A DNA stretch of 64,000 nt from Gemmatimonadaceae bacterium (GTDB taxonomy: Bacteria; Gemmatimonadota; Gemmatimonadetes; Gemmatimonadales; Gemmatimonadaceae): assembly GCA_025934775.1 (NCBI GenBank), contig JAICWO010000005.1, forward strand, positions 62,001-126,000. The letters run 5' to 3'. Below are positions 27,219 to 36,251 of this stretch, in pieces (the stretch's first letter is position 1; each line of letters begins with the position of its first letter). The position numbers and the translations under genes were made by a program. The notes beneath the pieces were generated by a model. That model saw only the letters and a list, made by a program, of their open reading frames with translations. It had not been told where the DNA came from and searched no databases.

Positions 27219-27262
27219 AATGGGGTTCAGGGGTCGCCGGTTCAAATCCCGCCGTCCCGATT
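27219..27262 (+). repeat. att-like core, copy 3 (degenerate)
   Basis: The tRNA-Pro 3' half again, with one G deleted and one G-to-C change relative to copies 1 and 2. Like copy 2 it is preceded by taccccac. Confidence 0.85.
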
Positions 27263-27296
27263 GGTGCAAGGAGCTGTATTCGAGTGAGTTCTGGCC

Positions 27297-27335
27297 AGGG
27301 GCCTCCGTCGAAGGGCGGAAGGCCCCTGTCTTTAT
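27297..27335 (+). terminator. Terminator hairpin after att copy 3
   Basis: aggggcc...ccg / cgg...ggcccct stem at 27297-27327 followed by gtctttat. It may be the original chromosomal terminator beyond the tRNA. Confidence 0.55.
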
Positions 27336-27344
27336 ATGCGGATG

Positions 27345-27840
27345 GTGTGCAGCCGGTTCACGCTCGCTCGGCCGAAGGCAATCAGACGCTCGCCGAGCTC
27401 GCGCAGCGCTTCGACGTCCACCCGAATCAGATCACCGAATGGCGCCGGCAGCTCGTCGCCAACGCCGCGGATGCGTTCGGCGGCGACGGGGAGCGACGCG
27501 AACCGCCGATCGACGTGAAGGCACTGCACGCGAAGATCGGGCAGCAGGCGCTGGAACTGAGTTTTTTGTCCAACGCGCTCGGTCGCGACCGCGGGCCGAG
27601 CGGAAAGCGATGATTGATCGCGCCCACAAGCGTGCGGTGACACGTCAGGCGACGCTCGTCGGGGCCGCATGCTGCGCGATCTGCTGAACGATGAGGGCGT
27701 GGACATCGGCCGCGAGCATGTGCGAACGCTCATGCGCCGCATGGGGATCACGCCGTGTATCAGCGGCCCAAGACGACGCGCCGCCATCGCGCGCACCCGG
27801 TGTTCCCGTATCTGCTGCGCACGCTCACGATACAGGCCTC
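27345..27840 (+). mobile_element. Remnant of an IS3-family insertion sequence
   Basis: The orfA product is recognisable (NQTLAELAQRFDVHPNQITE, WRRQL, then LHAKIGQQALELSFL to about 27613), but its N-terminus is missing. The orfB start MIDRAHKRAVTRQA is followed, after loss of about 45 codons and frame changes, by MLRDLLNDEGVDIGREHVRT and then a shifted RPKTTRRHRAHPVFPYLLR. The DDE catalytic core is gone, so the element is dead. No terminal inverted repeats could be seen. Confidence 0.8.
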
Positions 27841-27953
27841 CTCGTAGCCCGCGCCGAACGGTCCCAATAGAGCGTCTGTTCGTGCTCCGAAGATTTCTGA
27901 AAAAATGTAGAAATGTTCTGGTAACCTTCGCCAGCGTGGCGCATATGTAGAGC

Positions 27954-28442
27954 GTGTGCCCCGAATCCGAGTTCCGCTCGCTGTACGAGCGGAACGCCGC
28001 CGACGTGTATCGTTTTGCACGCTCGCTCGGCGCCAGCGCCGAAGAGGCGGACGACATCACGTCCGAAACCTTCGCGCGGGCGCTCGCGTCGGGGACGGCG
28101 ATCCGGGAGAAGACGGCCAAGGCGTATCTCATGACGATCGCGCGCCACTATTTTCTCGAAACGCGGCGTAGGCGACGCCCCGAGACGGAGCTCGCGGCCA
28201 CCATGGAGGATCGTCGTCCCGGTCCCGACGTCGCGGTCGAGGGTCGGAGCGAGCTCCGCGCGGTTCACGCGCGATTGTCGACACTGCCGGACCCCGATCG
28301 AACGGCGTTGCTCATGCGCAGCGTCTTCGAGATGTCCTACGATGAAATCGCTCGACATCTCGGCATCTCCGTGGTCGCGGCCAAAGTGAAGGTCCATCGC
28401 GCGCGCCGAGTGCTCGCCGCGCTCATCCCGAGGCATCTATGA
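27954..28442 (+). CDS. ECF-type RNA polymerase sigma factor
   Basis: 162 residues from GTG 27954. Region 2 (FRSLYERNAADVYRFARSLG ... KAYLMTIARHYFLETRRR) and region 4 (TLPDPDRTALLMRSVFEMSY, DEIARHLGISVVAAKVKVHR) are both present. It directs transcription of a stress regulon under control of the anti-sigma factor encoded by the next gene, which it overlaps by 4 bp (ATGA). Confidence 0.93.
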   Translation: MCPESEFRSLYERNAADVYRFARSLGASAEEADDITSETFARALASGTAIREKTAKAYLMTIARHYFLETRRRRRPETELAATMEDRRPGPDVAVEGRSELRAVHARLSTLPDPDRTALLMRSVFEMSYDEIARHLGISVVAAKVKVHRARRVLAALIPRHL

Positions 28443-29884
28443 ACGTGACTCGCGACGTCATTCTCGACCTCGCGCCATTGTACCTGACCGGCGAGGCGAG
28501 CGCCGACTCCCGCGCGCTCGTGGAGCTGTATTTGGCCCGCGACGCCGAGCTGGCCGAATGGATGCGTGAGCAGCGAGCGTCGCTGCCGCTGGACCTTGGC
28601 CCGGCGCCGTCCGCCGATCTCGAGCTCCGGACGCTTGCACGCATTCGGCGCCGCATCGGCGTGCAGCGGTGGATCTTCAGCGTCGGCTGCTTTTTCGTCG
28701 CGCTCGCCCTCTCGCTGGAGGTCAACATTCGCGGCGGGCGCGTCGTGGAATTTCATTTCGTGGCGCGTGACTATCCCGTTGCCGCATTGGTGTGTCTCGT
28801 CTGCGCGCTCGCGTGTTTCGCGGCGTATCATCGGTTGCGCAAACGTCGCTTCGGCCTGGTGCTCCTCGCCGCCCTCTCGGCTGTCGGCAGCGTTCCCTCC
28901 CACTCCGCGGCGGCGCAGGCGCCCGATCGCGAATTTCGCATCGATGCCGCACACTCGAGCGTCGAGTTCGAAATTCCGTTCATGTACAGCCACGTCCGCG
29001 GTCGTTTTGACGACGTAGTGGGCACGATTGTCGTGCCAGACTCGGCGGCCGGGGGAGTAGGCGGCGCGTCGGCCGCGGCAATCATCCGCGTGGCGAGTCT
29101 CAACACGGGATCATCGCACCGCGACGACCACTTGCGTAGCGCCGACTTCTTCGATGCTGAACGGTTCCCGGTGATCGCGTTTCGTTCGGAGCGGGTGGTG
29201 CCCACGCCGGGACAGCGGAACGGGTTCACGCTCATCGGCGGTCTGACCATCCACGGCAGCACGCGTCCGGTTCGCGTGCAGTGCCGGATGACCCTCGCCC
29301 CGACGAGTGACTCACACAATGTCGTGCTCGCGATCTTTACCGGCGCGCTTGCGATCAATCGCCTCGACTTTGGCATCATGGGCGGCGATGCGCGCAACGA
29401 CTGGTTCGATCGCGCTCGCAGTGCGACGATGGGCGATAGCGTTCGCATTACGCTCGAGATCCACGGATGGATGGCCGACCCCGCCAATCCCGCGCCGTAC
29501 ACGCGCGCGACGATCGCGCGGCTCGACAGCATTGGCATCGACTCGGCGGTCGCTACTCTGCGCGCGGCATTCAGAAAGGACTCTGCCGCCGTCGCCTCGA
29601 GTGAAGGTGCGTTGGACGTCGTCGGTCGGACGCTGCTCGACGGAGGGCGGGTGCGCGACGGATTCTTATGGTTGCATGCGCTCGCGCGCTTGCTCCCACG
29701 CTCCGTCAACGCCATGGTCAGCGTTGGTCTGGCGAATAAGCGAATGGGCGACACGGCACGGGCGCGCGTCTGGTACGAGCAGGCGATGGCTGCTGACTCA
29801 CTGGACACGCGCGCCGCCGTCCGCCTTGCGCGGTTGCCGGTCAAGACGCGTGTCAGCGAGGCCAGGGATTCCAAATTCTGGTGA
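28439..29884 (+). CDS. Anti-sigma factor fused to a YceI domain and TPR-like tail
   Basis: 481 residues. Residues 1-50 resemble an anti-sigma N-terminal helical domain (PLYLTGEASADSRALVELYL) without the usual His-Cys-Cys zinc ligands. Hydrophobic helices lie at about 78-95 and 112-130. After RKRR, residues 138-160 look like a former Sec signal peptide (FGLVLLAALSAVGSVPSHSA). It is followed by a YceI domain (165-345; FRIDAAHSSVEFEIPFMYSH, IHGSTRPVRVQCRMTL), which in other proteins binds isoprenoid-like lipids in the periplasm. The last 120 residues are TPR-like. It may let an envelope lipid signal control the sigma factor. Confidence 0.8.
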   Translation: MNVTRDVILDLAPLYLTGEASADSRALVELYLARDAELAEWMREQRASLPLDLGPAPSADLELRTLARIRRRIGVQRWIFSVGCFFVALALSLEVNIRGGRVVEFHFVARDYPVAALVCLVCALACFAAYHRLRKRRFGLVLLAALSAVGSVPSHSAAAQAPDREFRIDAAHSSVEFEIPFMYSHVRGRFDDVVGTIVVPDSAAGGVGGASAAAIIRVASLNTGSSHRDDHLRSADFFDAERFPVIAFRSERVVPTPGQRNGFTLIGGLTIHGSTRPVRVQCRMTLAPTSDSHNVVLAIFTGALAINRLDFGIMGGDARNDWFDRARSATMGDSVRITLEIHGWMADPANPAPYTRATIARLDSIGIDSAVATLRAAFRKDSAAVASSEGALDVVGRTLLDGGRVRDGFLWLHALARLLPRSVNAMVSVGLANKRMGDTARARVWYEQAMAADSLDTRAAVRLARLPVKTRVSEARDSKFW

Positions 29885-29973
29885 TGGCGACCTCCCGCTA
29901 TTGAGCGCAGCCACCATCAAAGACACGCGTCGATTCTCCCGGAGTCGGCGCTGGCCCATCGAGCGATGACGAT

Positions 29974-30696
29974 ATGAGCGCTAATGACTTTCTCGTAGTT
30001 GGCGAGCGGCCGTCAGACTCGCCGTTCATCGAGCGGGTATGGCGCGCCCACAGCGAGCGCGCCGGAACCATGGTGTCAGTCGCATCGAGCCACTGCGAGA
30101 TGGTCGTGACTCGCCGTGAAGGCAGCACGACGCTGACTCTGCGTGGCCCCGAAACAAGAGCGACGACGGCGGAGTGCTCGGCTGACACGGAGTGGATAGG
30201 CATTCGTTTTAGACTCGGCACCTTCATGCCGGAGTTTCCCGCAGGGCGACTCATGGATCGAAATGATGTGAACCTCCACCGTGCGACCCGTCGCTCGTTT
30301 TGGTTTGGCGGCTCCGCCTGGGAGTGCCCCGACTTCGAGAATGCCGAGGCATTTGTCACTCGTCTCGTCACCGCGGATCTGCTCCGTCGGGACGCGGCCG
30401 TCGAGGCGGTGGTTCACGGTGAGGCGCACGCGCTATCGCGACGATCGACCCAACGCCATTTCCTGCATGCGACGGGTATGACGCACGTCATGTTCCGTAA
30501 GGTTGAGCGCGCGCGCTACGCGGCGAGGCTCCTGAGAGAGGGCGCTTCGATCGTCGACGTCGTCCTCGCCGCCGGGTATTACGATCAAGCGCACCTCACC
30601 CGCACGCTCCGTTGGCTGATCGGAGTGACGCCGGCCAGGATTGGCCGGCAGCAGCAGCAATTGTCGCTTTTGTACAAGACAGAACTGCTGCGATAA
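29974..30696 (+). CDS. AraC-family transcriptional regulator
   Basis: 240 residues. An N-terminal sensing region with no named domain and a C-terminal AraC double helix-turn-helix (SRRSTQRHFLHATGMTHVMF, RKVERARYAARLLREGASIV, AAGYYDQAHLTRTLRWLIGV TP). Followed on the same strand by a secreted alpha/beta hydrolase and a RibD-C reductase, which it may regulate. Confidence 0.9.
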   Translation: MSANDFLVVGERPSDSPFIERVWRAHSERAGTMVSVASSHCEMVVTRREGSTTLTLRGPETRATTAECSADTEWIGIRFRLGTFMPEFPAGRLMDRNDVNLHRATRRSFWFGGSAWECPDFENAEAFVTRLVTADLLRRDAAVEAVVHGEAHALSRRSTQRHFLHATGMTHVMFRKVERARYAARLLREGASIVDVVLAAGYYDQAHLTRTLRWLIGVTPARIGRQQQQLSLLYKTELLR

Positions 30697-30801
30697 CTCA
30701 GCTTCACGACTCGGCCTCCGATCCGTGTCGATTCCGAGGTCCGTCGAACGACGTCCTGATAGAGTGTGCAATCAGGCGCGCCAGAACCCGGAACGATCAT
30801 C

Positions 30802-31719
30802 ATGCTACGATCCAGACTCGTCTTCATCGCATCGGCACTTGCCATTTGCGCCGCGCCGCCCGCTGCCGGGGCGCAGCAATCTGTCGCTAAGCCAGACACG
30901 AGCGGCTACGTCGCCGCGAACGGGGTGAACTACTGGTTCGAAATCCGCGGCACGGGCGAGCCGTTGCTGTTGCTGCACGGCGGCCTCTACACGACCGACA
31001 TGTTCGGACCCGTGCTCGCGAAGTTGGCCGAACACCGCCGCGTCATTGGTATCCACCTCTACGGTCACGGCCGGACTGCGCTTGGTACGCGAAAGATCAG
31101 CCCCGTCGATATGGGTCGCGACCTCGGTATCGTGCTCCAGAAGCTCGGCGTGCGACAGGTCGATGTGATGGGGCACTCCCTCGGCGGCAGCGTGGCGTTT
31201 CAGCTCGCCGTGCAGTACCCCGCGCTGGTACGGCGGCTGGTCCTCGTATCAACGCCATACGCGCAGAACGGTTGGTTCAGCGAGATGCTGGCGCAACAGG
31301 CCGCGGTGAGTGGAGCGATGGCCGATGCGTTGAAGGACACGCCGATGTACAAATCCTACGCCGCCGTTGCGCCGCGCCCGCAGGACTTCCCGCGGCTACT
31401 CGACGCGATGGGGGAGTTCATGCGACAGCCCTATGACTGGTCCGCCAGCGTGAAGCAGCTCACGATGCCGGTCATGCTGGTCTACGGCGATGGCGACATG
31501 GTCCGCCCCGAACACATGGTTTCGTTTTACCATCTACTCGGCGGCGGCCTGAGAGACGCCGGCTGGATGCGCGAACACATGTCCAAGAACCGACTCGCAA
31601 TCCTGCCGAACCTCACGCACTACGAGATTGGCGCGGCGCCCGTCCTGGCCACCACGGTACTCCCGTTCCTCGATGGCGAGTACTCCGCGAAGAGTCCACC
31701 TGGCGAATTGCATAACTGA
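30802..31719 (+). CDS. Secreted alpha/beta hydrolase
   Basis: 305 residues from ATG 30802 with signal peptide MLRSRLVFIASALAICAAPP. Oxyanion LLLHGGLY, nucleophile elbow GHSLGGS, acid YGDGDMV and catalytic His in NLTHYE. Periplasmic esterase, lipase or related enzyme; the substrate is not evident. Confidence 0.88.
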   Translation: MLRSRLVFIASALAICAAPPAAGAQQSVAKPDTSGYVAANGVNYWFEIRGTGEPLLLLHGGLYTTDMFGPVLAKLAEHRRVIGIHLYGHGRTALGTRKISPVDMGRDLGIVLQKLGVRQVDVMGHSLGGSVAFQLAVQYPALVRRLVLVSTPYAQNGWFSEMLAQQAAVSGAMADALKDTPMYKSYAAVAPRPQDFPRLLDAMGEFMRQPYDWSASVKQLTMPVMLVYGDGDMVRPEHMVSFYHLLGGGLRDAGWMREHMSKNRLAILPNLTHYEIGAAPVLATTVLPFLDGEYSAKSPPGELHN

Positions 31720-31784
31720 GCACGCGGCTTCGCCGACACGCGTTGACGTCAACACCAAAACATCAAATCGCGAGAACCACGATC

Positions 31785-32339
31785 ATGCGCAAGATTATCA
31801 ACTCAACCTACATGACCCTCGACGGGGTGGTTGAAGGTCCGCACCTATGGCCCAAGCTCGACGCACCGCCGGACGAGCGGGCCGCCGCAATCCAGATTGA
31901 CCTGCTCGAGACCTGCGACGCGGTGCTCATGGGGCGACGCACATACGACGTCATGGCGTCCGCCTGGCCGACGCGCTCTGGTGACCCGCTTTCCGAGCGA
32001 ATGAATGCGATTCGCAAGCTCGTTGTTTCCAATACTCTAAAGAATCCCGAATGGGCCAATACGATGGTGATTTCGGGAGACGTCGGCCACGAGATCGAGA
32101 AGCTCAAGGAGGAGGGCGGCAAGGACATCGTCCAGTATGGCTTCGGTCCGGTCAGCAGGCTGCTGATGGAGCGGGGTTTGCTCGACGAGCTGCGCCTGTG
32201 GCTGTACCCGCAAACGGTTGGCAAACGCGACTTCGCCGATCTGTTCGCCGCGAACGCAACGCAGGCCCGATTCGATCTCGCGGGCAGCACCGCGCTCGGC
32301 AACGGCGTGATCGTCCTCCGATACCTCGTCGCTCGGTAA
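31785..32339 (+). CDS. Dihydrofolate-reductase-like / RibD C-terminal domain protein
   Basis: 184 residues from ATG 31785. NSTYMTLDGVVEGP at the start, LMGRRTYDVMA and QYGFGPVSRLLMERGLLDEL near the end are typical of the RibD_C family common in high-GC bacteria. NADPH-dependent reductase of unknown substrate. In line with the upstream hydrolase gene. Confidence 0.88.
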   Translation: MRKIINSTYMTLDGVVEGPHLWPKLDAPPDERAAAIQIDLLETCDAVLMGRRTYDVMASAWPTRSGDPLSERMNAIRKLVVSNTLKNPEWANTMVISGDVGHEIEKLKEEGGKDIVQYGFGPVSRLLMERGLLDELRLWLYPQTVGKRDFADLFAANATQARFDLAGSTALGNGVIVLRYLVAR

Positions 32340-32459
32340 GCGTGAGGGCGGGATCGTGCAGCGGATCGTCACGGATCCGGCATCGGTGTACTTGATCGCG
32401 TTGGAGAGAAGACTCGCCACGATCTGACGAACGCGCGTCGAATCGGTTTGGACGATCAT
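32340..32459 (-). pseudogene. Fragment of a histidine kinase ATPase domain
   Basis: The minus strand encodes TDSTRVRQIVASLLSNAIKY TDAGSV, the N-box of HATPase_c kinases, with no phospho-acceptor domain before it and no G-boxes after it. About 40 residues remain. A relic of a larger gene removed by deletion. Confidence 0.6.
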
Positions 32460-32572
32460 GGTGTGGTGATTCCTGCCTCGGAACCGCCGCCCGCAAGCGC
32501 CTCCCGTGCATGAATTATAGAATGCTCATTCGTAGTGTCATGCGCACCTCCTTGAGCACCGCTCGCGCGATG

Positions 32573-32962
32573 TCAGCCGGACCGTTTCCTCGGCGCGGCC
32601 GTTGACCTCTCACGAGCCATCCGTCGGCGGATGATCGCCGCAAGGACGACCGCGTCGTTGTGCTGCTCGTCTCGAGCTCCGAATACGAGGGTGACGCGCC
32701 CCCGCCGTGCCCAGGATGCGATCCGGCCGATGAGGTCGGAGTGGACTCGCAGTTCCTGCTTGTACCGACGTTGGAATTCGGGCCACTTGTTCGGGTCGTG
32801 CGCGAACCACCGTCGAAGCTGCGTGGAGGGCGCGAGCTCCTTCATCCAGTCGTCGATCGCGACGCGCTCCTTGTTGAGGCCTCTTGGCCAGAGCCTGTCC
32901 ACGAGGATGCGTCGACCGTCCGTCCGAGCCGCAGGCTCGTAGGCGCGCTTTATCTGGAGCAT
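32573..32962 (-). CDS. DUF488-family protein
   Basis: 129 residues from ATG 32962. The sequence IKRAYEPAARTDGRRILVDR, LWPRGLNKERVAIDDWMKEL and WARRGRVTLVFGARDEQHNDAVVL is typical of the short DUF488 family. Function unknown. An earlier start at 33181 would add a Pro/Arg-rich leader and is less likely. Confidence 0.88.
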   Translation of the reverse strand: MLQIKRAYEPAARTDGRRILVDRLWPRGLNKERVAIDDWMKELAPSTQLRRWFAHDPNKWPEFQRRYKQELRVHSDLIGRIASWARRGRVTLVFGARDEQHNDAVVLAAIIRRRMARERSTAAPRKRSG

Positions 32963-33242
32963 CGCGGCCTCTTCAGCGAGAGCGGAGGGGTTGCCGGGCG
33001 TCCGCGGTGCTCCATGGAAGCCTCGGCGTCGAGGCGGTCGCGAGCCGCTGCGAGCCGCGTGGATTGGGCAACGTGTCGTGGCGGAACGAGGTGTTCCGCG
33101 CGAAAGGTGAGCGTCGAGAACGACGTGCGTCTCGACGACCAGTACAAATGATTCATTGTCGCCCCGCGTCTCCGATGGCATCCATTCGATCGCGCGACCG
33201 GCTCGCGCGAATCAGATAATCGCTTTGCGACGTGAGGTACGC

Positions 33243-33707
33243 ATGACAAATCCACTCATTGGCATCTGGCCTGCCAGAACGGTCCACAGCACGCGGCAGG
33301 AAGGAATTCGACTTGGCCTGATCGTTGGAACGGTCACCTGGCTCTGGGTTGCCCTGGTCGATGCGATGACGGGCCGACCGTGGCATACCTTCTCCATGAT
33401 GGGCGGCGTGCTCGCCTTTACGGTGGTGCACTACCTGCTCAACGTGACGTACGGTATGGTCCTGCTTTCCGTCGTTCACAGTGCCGAGCGGGCACCGAGC
33501 GTCATCTTTGGCGCAATCTTCGGCCTTCTCTTGTTCGAGGGGGCGTTTGCCATGTTCACGAACATCCTCGCCGAGTCCTCGGTGGGCAGCGTTGCCTGGG
33601 TTGGGATCGTTGGCGGAAGCCTGATTGGAACGGCGGTCGCCATCACACTTCTCTCACGAACCCACCCGCTCGTTCAATATCTGCACCGTGCCGAGGACGA
33701 ACGGTAG
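33243..33707 (+). CDS. Four-helix membrane protein of unknown function
   Basis: 154 residues from ATG 33243 with four hydrophobic segments (GLIVGTVTWLWVALV, FTVVHYLLNVTYGMVLLSVV, VIFGAIFGLLLFEGAFAMF, WVGIVGGSLIGTAVAITLL). His and Asn within TM2 (FTVVHYLLN) could bind a cofactor. No family recognised. Convergent with the PAS-LuxR gene. Confidence 0.75.
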   Translation: MTNPLIGIWPARTVHSTRQEGIRLGLIVGTVTWLWVALVDAMTGRPWHTFSMMGGVLAFTVVHYLLNVTYGMVLLSVVHSAERAPSVIFGAIFGLLLFEGAFAMFTNILAESSVGSVAWVGIVGGSLIGTAVAITLLSRTHPLVQYLHRAEDER

Positions 33708-33731
33708 GCCCACGGTCGTACCGAGACTCAC

Positions 33732-34430
33732 TCAGTCGATCAGGCCACGCCGCTGCGCGTGGGTGACCGCTTCGAGCCGGTTGTGCGTGCGCAACTTGCG
33801 GTTGATGTGGTGAAGGTGGTTCCGCAGCGTCTGGGGCGAGATCTCCAGCTTGCGCGCGATCGCGGCGGGGTTTCCTCCCCGTGCGAGCAGCGTGAGGATG
33901 CGCCGTTCCTGGTCCGACAGCGGCTCGACGGGAGCATGATCGGACGCCTCGTCGGTGAGCGAGACGAGATGGCGGGCAACATCCAGCATCTGAGCGAACA
34001 GCTGCTCCTTTCGACGCCGGTGCGTGATGTCGCGCGCCAGTCGAACGAAGAGCCGTCGGCTCGTTCGCGAGTTGTCGAAGACGATCGTCGATACGTTGAT
34101 CCAGAGTCTTCCCCCGGAGCGAACGCGAACGTCCAAGTCGAACGACGGAATGCCACCGGTGACGTCGGACCACTGTCGAGACGCCGACTCGAGGCCGCCG
34201 GCGAGCGGATCCGTCCCGAGCGCGTCGAAGGCATCGAACACGTCGTCGATGTGCCGGCCGAGCACCTCGGCGGCAGGATAGCCGAAAAGACGTTCGGCTG
34301 CCGAGTTCCACGAGCAAATCTCTCCGTCGCTGGACACCGAGTACGCGGCGTCGGCCGTGTGCTCAAACAGCGCGAACAGTTCTGCTTCGAGCATGCGTTC
34401 CGCACTCCTGGGTAGGCGCTGCGTCGGCAC
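33732..34430 (-). CDS. PAS-domain LuxR-type transcriptional regulator
   Basis: 232 residues. A PAS domain (FEHTADAAYSVSSDGEICSW ... GRHIDDVFDAFD) and a PAC-like segment (LFVRLARDITHRRRKE) precede a C-terminal LuxR helix-turn-helix (LSDQERRILTLLARGGNPAA, IARKLEISPQTLRNHLHHIN RKL). A one-component sensor-regulator; ligand unknown. Confidence 0.9.
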   Translation of the reverse strand: MPTQRLPRSAERMLEAELFALFEHTADAAYSVSSDGEICSWNSAAERLFGYPAAEVLGRHIDDVFDAFDALGTDPLAGGLESASRQWSDVTGGIPSFDLDVRVRSGGRLWINVSTIVFDNSRTSRRLFVRLARDITHRRRKEQLFAQMLDVARHLVSLTDEASDHAPVEPLSDQERRILTLLARGGNPAAIARKLEISPQTLRNHLHHINRKLRTHNRLEAVTHAQRRGLID

Positions 34431-34797
34431 ATGAAGTTCTGCGTTAACGTCTCATTGCGACGCTGCGACGGACGTCGCGATGGATTGTACGCATGCGCCA
34501 TTGGGACGCCGTCCGAGCAGTCGTATCCCTACGGCGTAACGTAGTCAGTGAATCCGGCGGGGGACGTAGTGAAGCAGGCCGGGACGGAAGTCGGGGGCAT
34601 GAGCCCGCCAGGCGTAAGCGTTCGCACGTCGCCTCCCGTGCCGCCGCCGGAGCGCAAACCCATGGCTATGAGCCGCAGTGGGCCTTCACTGACGAGCGCG
34701 CGGTGTACTGGACTCATGGCCTCTCCGTATGAGGACTCTTTGACTCTGTCATTCGGCCAGCCCGAGCGTTGCATATTTCGGAGTATCAGGAGGAACG
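34431..34797. other. Non-coding stretch
   Basis: No supported gene between the PAS-LuxR start and the small plus-strand gene at 34798. A ribosome site aggagg is seen at its right end. Confidence 0.5.
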
Positions 34798-35004
34798 ATG
34801 AATAATTCCGACGCGAGGACCGGGAATCCAACGCCGCACCGGCACGATCGTGTCGACGAGGCGTCCGACGAGAGTTTCCCCGCAAGCGATCCGCCGGGCT
34901 GGTCGCAGTTGCACATCGGCGCGCCGCGCCAGCATTCAGACGATGGCGACGATGGCCTCCGAACCGACGGGTATTCTGGGGAGAGTGAATCCTCGCGCCC
35001 CTGA
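34798..35004 (+). CDS. Small acidic protein with DESFPASDPPGW motif
   Basis: 68 residues, preceded by tcaggaggaacg, a strong ribosome site. The core DEASDESFPASDPPGW is a motif I recognise from many short bacterial proteins of unknown function. Otherwise charged and probably disordered. Confidence 0.75.
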   Translation: MNNSDARTGNPTPHRHDRVDEASDESFPASDPPGWSQLHIGAPRQHSDDGDDGLRTDGYSGESESSRP

Positions 35005-35116
35005 CTCCCAGTCGGCAACGTTCTCTCGAACGCGGGGACGTGACTTCACGTAGCGGCGCCGCGCGATATCTTCTGGTCGACGCATCACCCACCGCCGCCC
35101 TCCACTCCAGCTTCGT

Positions 35117-36229
35117 ATGTCGCAATCAATTCGCCGATTCGCCGGCCCGCTCGCGGCGTTGTCACTGCTCGCCGCGCCGACGCTCGCACAGTCCCGTCCC
35201 GCGCACGCGCCCGCACCGGTCGGCCACGTGTTCGTGATCATGCTCGAGAACAAGGGCTACGACACGACGTTCTCGGCGACGACACGCTCGCCGTACCTCG
35301 CCGACTCGCTGCCGAAGCAGGGCGCGCTCCTTCGACAGTACTACGGGATCGCGCACGTGAGCCTCAGCAACTACGTCGCGATGATCAGCGGGATCGCGCC
35401 GTCGCGAGCGAATCAGATCGACTGCCCTCGGTACATCGACTTCGTGCAGACGGGAACGGCACCCGACGGGCAGCCGATCGGCAGCGGCTGCGTGTATCCA
35501 CGGAAGATCAAGACGGTCGCCAACCAGCTCGATTCCAAGCATCTCGCGTGGGGCGCGTTCATGGAGGACATGGGCGCGAATCCCGCGCGCGAGCGGAGCA
35601 CCTGCGGGCATCCGGTGGTCGGCTCGATCGATTCCACAGAGCGTGCGACGCCGAGCGATCAGTACGCGACCAAGCACAATCCGTTCATGTACTTTCATTC
35701 GATCATCGACTCGAAATCGTGCGACAAGGACGTCGTGCCGCTCTCGAAGCTCGAGGATGCGCTCTCCTCGGTCGCGAGCACGCCGCGGTTCACGTTCATC
35801 TCGCCGAGTCTGTGTCACGATGGCCACGATCATCCATGCGTGAACGGCGAGCCCGGGGGCCTCGTCTCAGCCGACGCGTTCCTGCAGCACTGGGTGCCGA
35901 TCATCACCGCGTCGCCCGCGTTCCAGCGCGATGGGCTGCTCGTGATCACGTTCGATGAGTCGATCGGGCTCGATGCGACCGCGTGCTGCGACGAGCCGCC
36001 GGGGCCGAACGTGTTGAAGCCGGGGATCAACGGCCCGGGCGGCGGCCGGATTGGCGCGGTGCTGCTCTCGCCGTTCATCAAGCCGGGGACGATCTCGGAC
36101 ACGCCGTACAATCACTACTCGCTGCTGCGAACGATCGAGGACATCTTCGGGCTCGATCATCTGGGCTATGCGGCGCAGGAGGGATTGCAGCCCTTGGGGA
36201 GCGACGTGTTCACGCAGAGCGTTCGCTAA
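35117..36229 (+). CDS. Secreted phosphoesterase-family protein (phospholipase C/acid phosphatase-like)
   Basis: 370 residues with signal peptide (FAGPLAALSLLAAPTLAQS). Begins the mature domain with HVFVIMLENKGYDTTF, typical of the PF04185 phosphoesterase family. Metal-site blocks FISPSLCHDGHDH and LLVITFDES follow, and HYSLLRTIEDIFGL near the C-terminus also fits. Probably hydrolyses phospholipid or phosphate esters outside the inner membrane. Confidence 0.9.
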   Translation: MSQSIRRFAGPLAALSLLAAPTLAQSRPAHAPAPVGHVFVIMLENKGYDTTFSATTRSPYLADSLPKQGALLRQYYGIAHVSLSNYVAMISGIAPSRANQIDCPRYIDFVQTGTAPDGQPIGSGCVYPRKIKTVANQLDSKHLAWGAFMEDMGANPARERSTCGHPVVGSIDSTERATPSDQYATKHNPFMYFHSIIDSKSCDKDVVPLSKLEDALSSVASTPRFTFISPSLCHDGHDHPCVNGEPGGLVSADAFLQHWVPIITASPAFQRDGLLVITFDESIGLDATACCDEPPGPNVLKPGINGPGGGRIGAVLLSPFIKPGTISDTPYNHYSLLRTIEDIFGLDHLGYAAQEGLQPLGSDVFTQSVR

Positions 36230-36251
36230 TCTATAAACGCTGACGCACGCG

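Noticed and set aside
23962-27262. Additional tRNA-Pro genes
   Set aside because: Only the 3' half is present; acceptor 5' strand and D-arm are missing in both copies.
34548-34805. 85-residue plus-strand frame before the DESFPASDPP gene
   Set aside because: No domain, no ribosome site, and composition does not look coding.
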